Origin: Lithospermum erythrorhizon
Taxonomy: Eukaryota; Streptophyta; Magnoliopsida; Boraginales; Boraginaceae
NCBI GenBank assembly: GCA_019722365.1
Contig: JADFUC010002441.1
Span: 1-64,000 of the forward strand
Direction: 5' to 3'
Length of the DNA stretch: 64,000 nt
Part shown: in pieces, positions 59,270 through 64,000 of the stretch
Layout of the letters: each line of letters begins with the position of its first letter
Numbering within the stretch: position 1 is the stretch's first letter
Notes under the pieces: model-generated
Told to the model about the DNA's origin: nothing
Database searches by the model: none
What the model saw: the letters and a program-made list of their open reading frames with translations, nothing else
Made by a program: the position numbers and the translations under genes

Positions 59270-61440
59270 TTATGCAAATATTACTAGCTTTAACCTTATC
59301 CAAATTTTTACATAGTATACATTATTTAAGCGATAAACATGCATAACAAATGATGATGAAACATCTTGCGAAATGATCATAATTGACTCATTTCTAAGTA
59401 AATTAAACTTCGCACCGTAATGACGAAGTATCCTTAATCTTAAAGCAACCTTTCTTACCCAGTGCATCCTTTACCTAGGATTTTGGCCAGGTTTTAAATG
59501 GATTAGCGAACTTCCGTTTCCTGCGGCGTTGCGAGCTTTAAAAAGTAAGGCGTCTCGTCGTATGCGCTGGCCAGCCATTATCGGCAAATAAATATTTTCC
59601 GCCGTGGATGGCGGCCCCTGCAAACACAATTCAATTTCATTCTAGGTACCCGATGTAGTTTGGGTCCTTGGAATTAATGCTTAAAGTGAATTTCCTCATG
59701 ATCGTTTAGGTCTTTGAGATTTGGGACATAAGGTGCTAATCTACTTTGGCCTTTGAGCGGGACCTCCCAGAAGACTCATGATTCCGCTTTGTCATAATAA
59801 GTGCAAGTGAAATCTTGATTACAACAAAATTTATGCGGATGGTGAAGCAACATTAGAAATACATGAGTTATCGCTCGAATAACTGAAACCCACTTGTTGG
59901 TTGGATAACGTTGAGCATCAAATTTCATTGACTTGTTTGTTCGAGAGTTAAGTGACTTTTTTGAGTTCCCATTTTCCAACTCAACCTTCTTAAGGCGTTG
60001 TTTTAAGCTCAGATTTTTTCAAGAATTCCATCATTTTTTAAGGTTGAGTCGAACTTTTACTTGATGTAGGCTTTCATTTCAAGAGAGAAGTAGTTTTAGC
60101 AAACAAGCTTTTATTTGTTTTAGAAAGTTCTTTGTTCGCTTTTAAGCAATTTTTCAAAGTCTCTAACAACTTCATTAGATTTATTGCTTGGCTTGTCAAG
60201 CTTCTACCAGTGTTCACTATCACTACTTGACAAATGTCCAGAAGGAATTAGAGTCGAAGTCTTTTCAGCCAAAGTCTTTGTGCGAATGGCTACATTCAAA
60301 TGTCTCATTTCCGTCGGATTCAGCACCAGGTTATCCTCCCAGTGGCACTTGTTGCATATTTTTCTTGGCTTGAGACCTCTTAGGTAGTGAGGACAATCCA
60401 TGCTGAGATGTCAGGCTTATTGCATTCAAAACATTTAATTTCTTTAGATTTTTTACTTTTATTCTCTTTGCCGCCGTACTTCCTTTCATAGTTGTCATAC
60501 TTCTTGAAGCTTTTATGTCCATAATCATCCTTGTTCTTCTTGAATCTTAGAAACTTTTTGTAGTCTCTAGCAAACATGGCCATGTCTTTATCATCCTACG
60601 TCAACTCTAAATTTTTCAACAACTTTTTATTTTGCGGCCAAAACCATTTTTAACGTCCTCCCGTTCTCGAGCCTTGTTTTTAGATATCACTTCCTCTTAC
60701 GACTTTCGAGGACCTAATGAGGTGCTTGAGTGGGAGAGATGTGCTTGACATCGCTTGGCCGTTAATGGCGCTGACCAAACTCCGCGTTGAGGCTTGATAA
60801 TTCTCCAATTGATTCTTCGAGGAGAATGTGGCTACTAGAGAATCAAGTTGTTGATGATGATTGTTAAACTTTGGTGCATGTCCTTGATAGACTCACTCAT
60901 AATGCATTTTAAGAAAGTTTGATCTTTCTACAGTCAAAATTGAGCAGCTTTTAGTCTTTGACAGCTGGGAACGATATGGGCGGTTTAAAGTCTCGTATTT
61001 CACATAGCCGATTTGCATCCTTTGCAGAAGTACTCCTCATGCACATGGCATTGTGAAAGAACATGTATGGCTTTAGAATTCAACTCCATCTTAGGTTCTC
61101 TTTTCACTTTTCTTAGCGCCGTCTTCCTCGTTATCACGTCGCAATTTGGTACCTCGAAATAGGGATTGCTGGCACAACTCTTTTATATTTACTCCTGGCT
61201 TGGTCGAGTTCCTATGAGCTCCCGGCAGAAGAATTTGATATTTCATGGGAATGAGTGGAACCTTGATAATCGCCCTCCCGTAGTTTATGTCGATGCTTTG
61301 AGCATGATCTTTGAAAGGCGTTCTGTACGATAGTCGTAGTTTGATCAATCAGCTTGATAGTGGCCTGTGACGACTGCATGACAAGGTTCGAGCTACCCGT
61401 ACTTCGTTCTTACCCATAATGCGTTTTCTACAAGATTTTA
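59270..61440 (-). pseudogene. Copia gag and protease remnants
   Basis: The gag zinc knuckle lies at 60434-60380: CFECNKP, then a short deletion, then I-S-M-D-C-P in a neighbouring frame, i.e. C-x2-C-x4-H-x4-C with the Gly-His damaged. It is preceded by a Lys-rich stretch (KKFLRFKKNKDDYGHKSFKK). Nearer the LTR (61,100-61,440) are shifted gag N-terminal frames. At about 59,550-59,620 the minus strand resembles the segment before the copia protease active site, and at 59270-59467 the pre-integrase region. All are broken. Confidence 0.6.
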
Positions 61441-61475
61441 AGCTTTAGCAAGTAGAACATGACTCGTGTCTAACT

Positions 61476-62575
61476 TGTTCAGCTAAATATAACCTTAAGG
61501 GGGGGTTAATAAGGTCTTAAATTAAACTTAGCTTTTTCAAGTTTTAATTTAATATAGCGGAAATAACGAACTATGTGAATATAAAATTATTCGATAAATC
61601 ATTCACAAAGCTCAAAACTGATTAGTCAAGAGATAAACAACTAAATTTAATTAAATAAAATAAAGAAAATACTTGAAAGTAAAGGAAAGGTAGAGAGACA
61701 ATCTGTAAGATTTTTACGAGCGATTCACAAGACTAGGAACGAGACTTCGCTCCTAAGTTTAAACACACTACTCCAACTAAGAATAACTGATCATGCTATG
61801 CAGCGCAAAGTTTCCCAACCAATCCTGATTATAAATGAAGATTCTGATAATCCTTGACTATGGAAACTTGGCTCTACTTAAAGATGATGAAAGATTAAAT
61901 GAGAGATTTTACTTTTGCCTTTTGAATTTGAGAGAAAATTAAATGTGAAAATAACTATCAAAGGTTAGGGTTTTAAAATGAAAGAAGGCATATAGTGCTC
62001 CAAAATAGGCTAAAATGGCCACCTTGTCGAGGCCGCCCGTCGAGTTGATAGACGAGACACGGTACAAAAATACGTCTTGGATGGACATCGAGGTCCGTGT
62101 CTCGATCATCGAGGACCTATCGGCGGTTCCTGCCGATGGGGTCTCGTCATCGAGGACATAGGGACGGACCCTCTCGATGGTGGGTTTCTGCTAGAAATAG
62201 GGGGCTGGTTTGGCATGACTACCGAGAAGCAGTGGCGCGGTCGTTTGTATGAGCCTTAGAAATGAATCGTCGATACTTAGGATTAAAAACTACAATTGCA
62301 TTGTTACAAAGCCGGTCGAATTAAAACCACTTAAAGTCGTTACTCGTGCTTAAACAACGTATACTAAAGTGTGATTTAAGCATAACTTTATGTGATAAAA
62401 CACCTGAGCTCTAGTTTTAGCTTGGCGTTTGGTTGACTCGATCTTGAGTCTTGAGCATCCGATCGACCCTTTAAGCATGAAGTCTTTATAAGTTCCTTTG
62501 AAAGCGAGGTGGATTAAAGTTTAAACAATTTGTTATCTTGAAAAAGGTTTGAATGTCGGATTCCATTATTCAACG
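61476..62575 (-). repeat. Right (5') LTR of the Sirevirus-like element
   Basis: From TGTTCAGCTAAATATAACC to ...TTATTCAAC, 1100 bp. It is shorter than the left LTR by about 215 bp because of several internal deletions. The last base pair of the CA terminus is changed. Confidence 0.8.
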
Positions 62576-63419
62576 ATTTTACTCTTATATGAGAATTTGT
62601 CTTCCTTGAGGTTACCGTATCTTCGCGATCTGCGGCACCACGTGAAAGCAAGAAATTAGAAAACTCTTAGTAGTTTGCGTCTTTATTTGTCATTATAATG
62701 TCTAAGCGAGGGGGGGGACCGTTATTTGGAACTGTAATTGTGATAAACTGGATCACTCCCTAGGATATGTGACATGATGCTTAACTTAGTAATTAATGGT
62801 GTGATATCATGATTACACTAATTACTAAGATCTATCGAGTTGAAACTCCAATTCGGACATGACAATAATAGAAAGAATAAATTCTTGAAAATAAACAACA
62901 CAGAATTTTACAGCAGTTACTTCGATGTGAGGAAATTTGTCCCAGCACACTTTCTGAATCATTTAATAATCACCCAGGAAGAATATTACAAGACTCAGAA
63001 TACTATTCTACCGTTTTAGCGATTGATGTGCTAATACGCTCAAATATCTAGAAACAAGATATCTCAATTAGTGTTTTCATAGACATAGAAACATCAGTCT
63101 AATCTACCAGAATATTTTTAAGCTAGATGCCATGAACTCTCTTTATTTTTAATCACTTAAATGCTAGGCGGTCTTGTCTACATGCGCTCATGAAAGACTT
63201 CATGCTCTCATATATATAAGACATACAAGGTGACAATTTGCATCTTTGTTACTTGACCATTAAGTAACCCCAAACTTACCAAACAAGTTATCAAACTTGA
63301 TCGTGAAATGCTTGCTTGAGCTTGGACATCAGTAACTCCAAAACATAGTCAGCTTGTCAATCTTGACTTAGTGTGATTAGTCTTGCCCAACTCAAGAGGT
63401 CCTTGATAGTAGGGCGGTA
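62576..63419. other. Spacer with one small hairpin
   Basis: CTTAGTAATTAATGGTGT near 62784 and ACACTAATTACTAAG ending near 62830 form a 15-bp imperfect stem. Otherwise nothing is recognised. Confidence 0.4.
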
Positions 63420-63752
63420 GAGATTGGGGGTGGGAGGAATGAAGTTGGGGGGTGGAGAGAGAAAGGGGATCAAATAAAAAACAATATTTTATTTATTATA
63501 AAAGGTCCCAAGCGTGTTAAATTGTTTAAAAATATATATCTGAAATTTATTAATTGTATAATTCTTTTTTGGATGAAATTTTAAATATTTTAATTAAAAA
63601 TACATTTGAGGAGCCAACTTAGAAAAAATAAATAGTATATGGGGCGAGATAAAAGATACAAGTTCGAGGGGAGACGATGGTGAAAAGATAGCAAAGTTGA
63701 GGGGACAATTTGAAAATTAAGCGATAGTTCAGGATCAAACATCTAATTAATA
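63420..63752 (+). mobile_element. Right copy of the non-autonomous repeat flanking the retroelement cluster
   Basis: Inverted relative to 44268-44610; shared blocks are listed there. There is no coding capacity. Confidence 0.7.
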
Positions 63753-64000
63753 TACATAAGATAGATACTATGGGGATCCAATATACACACGCCCAAACGG
63801 TTTTTTAGTGTAAAAATGTACATTTTACGCGAATATAATTTACATAAGCTACTGGCGACGCTACGAATAGGGGCAAAATAGTCGTTTATCCACGAGCAAC
63901 TCTTGTTTTGGTGTGTGTATAACAACTTCAGAGATACTATGGTTAGTAGGGGAATAGAGACGGCCAGTATACACGCTTTAAAGCGATGCTTCGCCCGGCG
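63753..64000. other. Spacer to the end of the window
   Basis: No feature is recognised. Confidence 0.3.

Larger units (their letters stand above)
44970..62575 (-). mobile_element. Sirevirus-like Ty1/copia element, decayed, with a nested insertion
   Basis: Two direct long LTRs (44970-46285 and 61476-62575) enclose, on the minus strand, remnants in canonical copia order from right to left: gag zinc knuckle (about 60.4 kb), protease/pre-integrase (59.3-59.7), integrase (about 59.0), reverse transcriptase (57.08-57.56), RNase H (56.26-56.64), an extra ORF (54.16-55.4) and a polypurine tract at 46286-46300. Long LTRs, a long leader and an ORF in the env position are Sirevirus (SIRE/Maximus-type) traits. 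A plus-strand element occupies about 46.8-54.15 kb inside it. A convincing target duplication was not found. Confidence 0.8.

Noticed and set aside
62576..62580. Target-site duplication for the Sirevirus-like element (GGTTT versus ATTTT)
   Set aside because: Only three of five bases agree and the right LTR end is mutated, so no duplication can be claimed.

Overview
This is a 64-kb piece of plant nuclear DNA from a flowering plant, almost certainly a eudicot. The reasons are GT-AG introns, a complete TIR1-type auxin receptor gene carrying a miR393 target, Stowaway-like MITEs and nested LTR retrotransposons. The DNA is strongly AT-rich. The species cannot be fixed from the sequence. I saw no bacterial-type operon, CRISPR array, rRNA gene or intact tRNA gene.

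Layout: (1) 1-1.8 kb: the 5' part of a small conserved plant gene on the minus strand (three exons visible, 3' end not found). (2) 2.7-5.9 kb: a Stowaway-like MITE and a decayed LINE-type fragment. (3) 8.4-11.9 kb, minus strand: an intact three-exon TIR1/AFB auxin co-receptor F-box gene of 582 codons. (4) 13-26 kb: accessory DNA with a TPR-protein pseudogene scrap, a MITE split by a 1.8-kb insertion, an 84-bp tandem duplication, a Ty3/gypsy-LTR-like block with a row of hairpins, a FAR1-like pseudogene and a large imperfect inverted repeat. (5) 26.5-33.6 kb: a Ty1/copia element with 252/254-bp LTRs and a perfect 5-bp target-site duplication (GAGAT). It contains a truncated Ty3/gypsy chromovirus-like element and a seven-member array of short palindromes. 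(6) 35.9-42.5 kb, minus strand: an 11-coding-exon gene for an 885-residue, mostly disordered protein that I think is related to 'uncharacterized protein At4g18490'. It has a five-copy 24-residue tandem repeat, a 5'UTR intron, and a promoter with a TATA box and an E2F-like site. (7) 45.0-62.6 kb: a decayed Sirevirus-like Ty1/copia element on the minus strand, with LTRs of about 1.3 and 1.1 kb and an extra ORF in the env position. A second, plus-strand copia-like element is nested inside it. Two inverted copies of another repeat flank this cluster at 44.3-44.6 and 63.4-63.75 kb.

Only three host genes are supported, all on the minus strand. Two look functional: every splice junction in them is phase-consistent. 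Everything else is transposon-derived or featureless AT-rich spacer. I did not find a convincing new biological system. The least explained items are the two arrays of spaced short palindromes (21.4 and 27.3-27.7 kb), the 24-residue repeat in the 36-41 kb gene, and the accessory ORF of the Sirevirus-like element.
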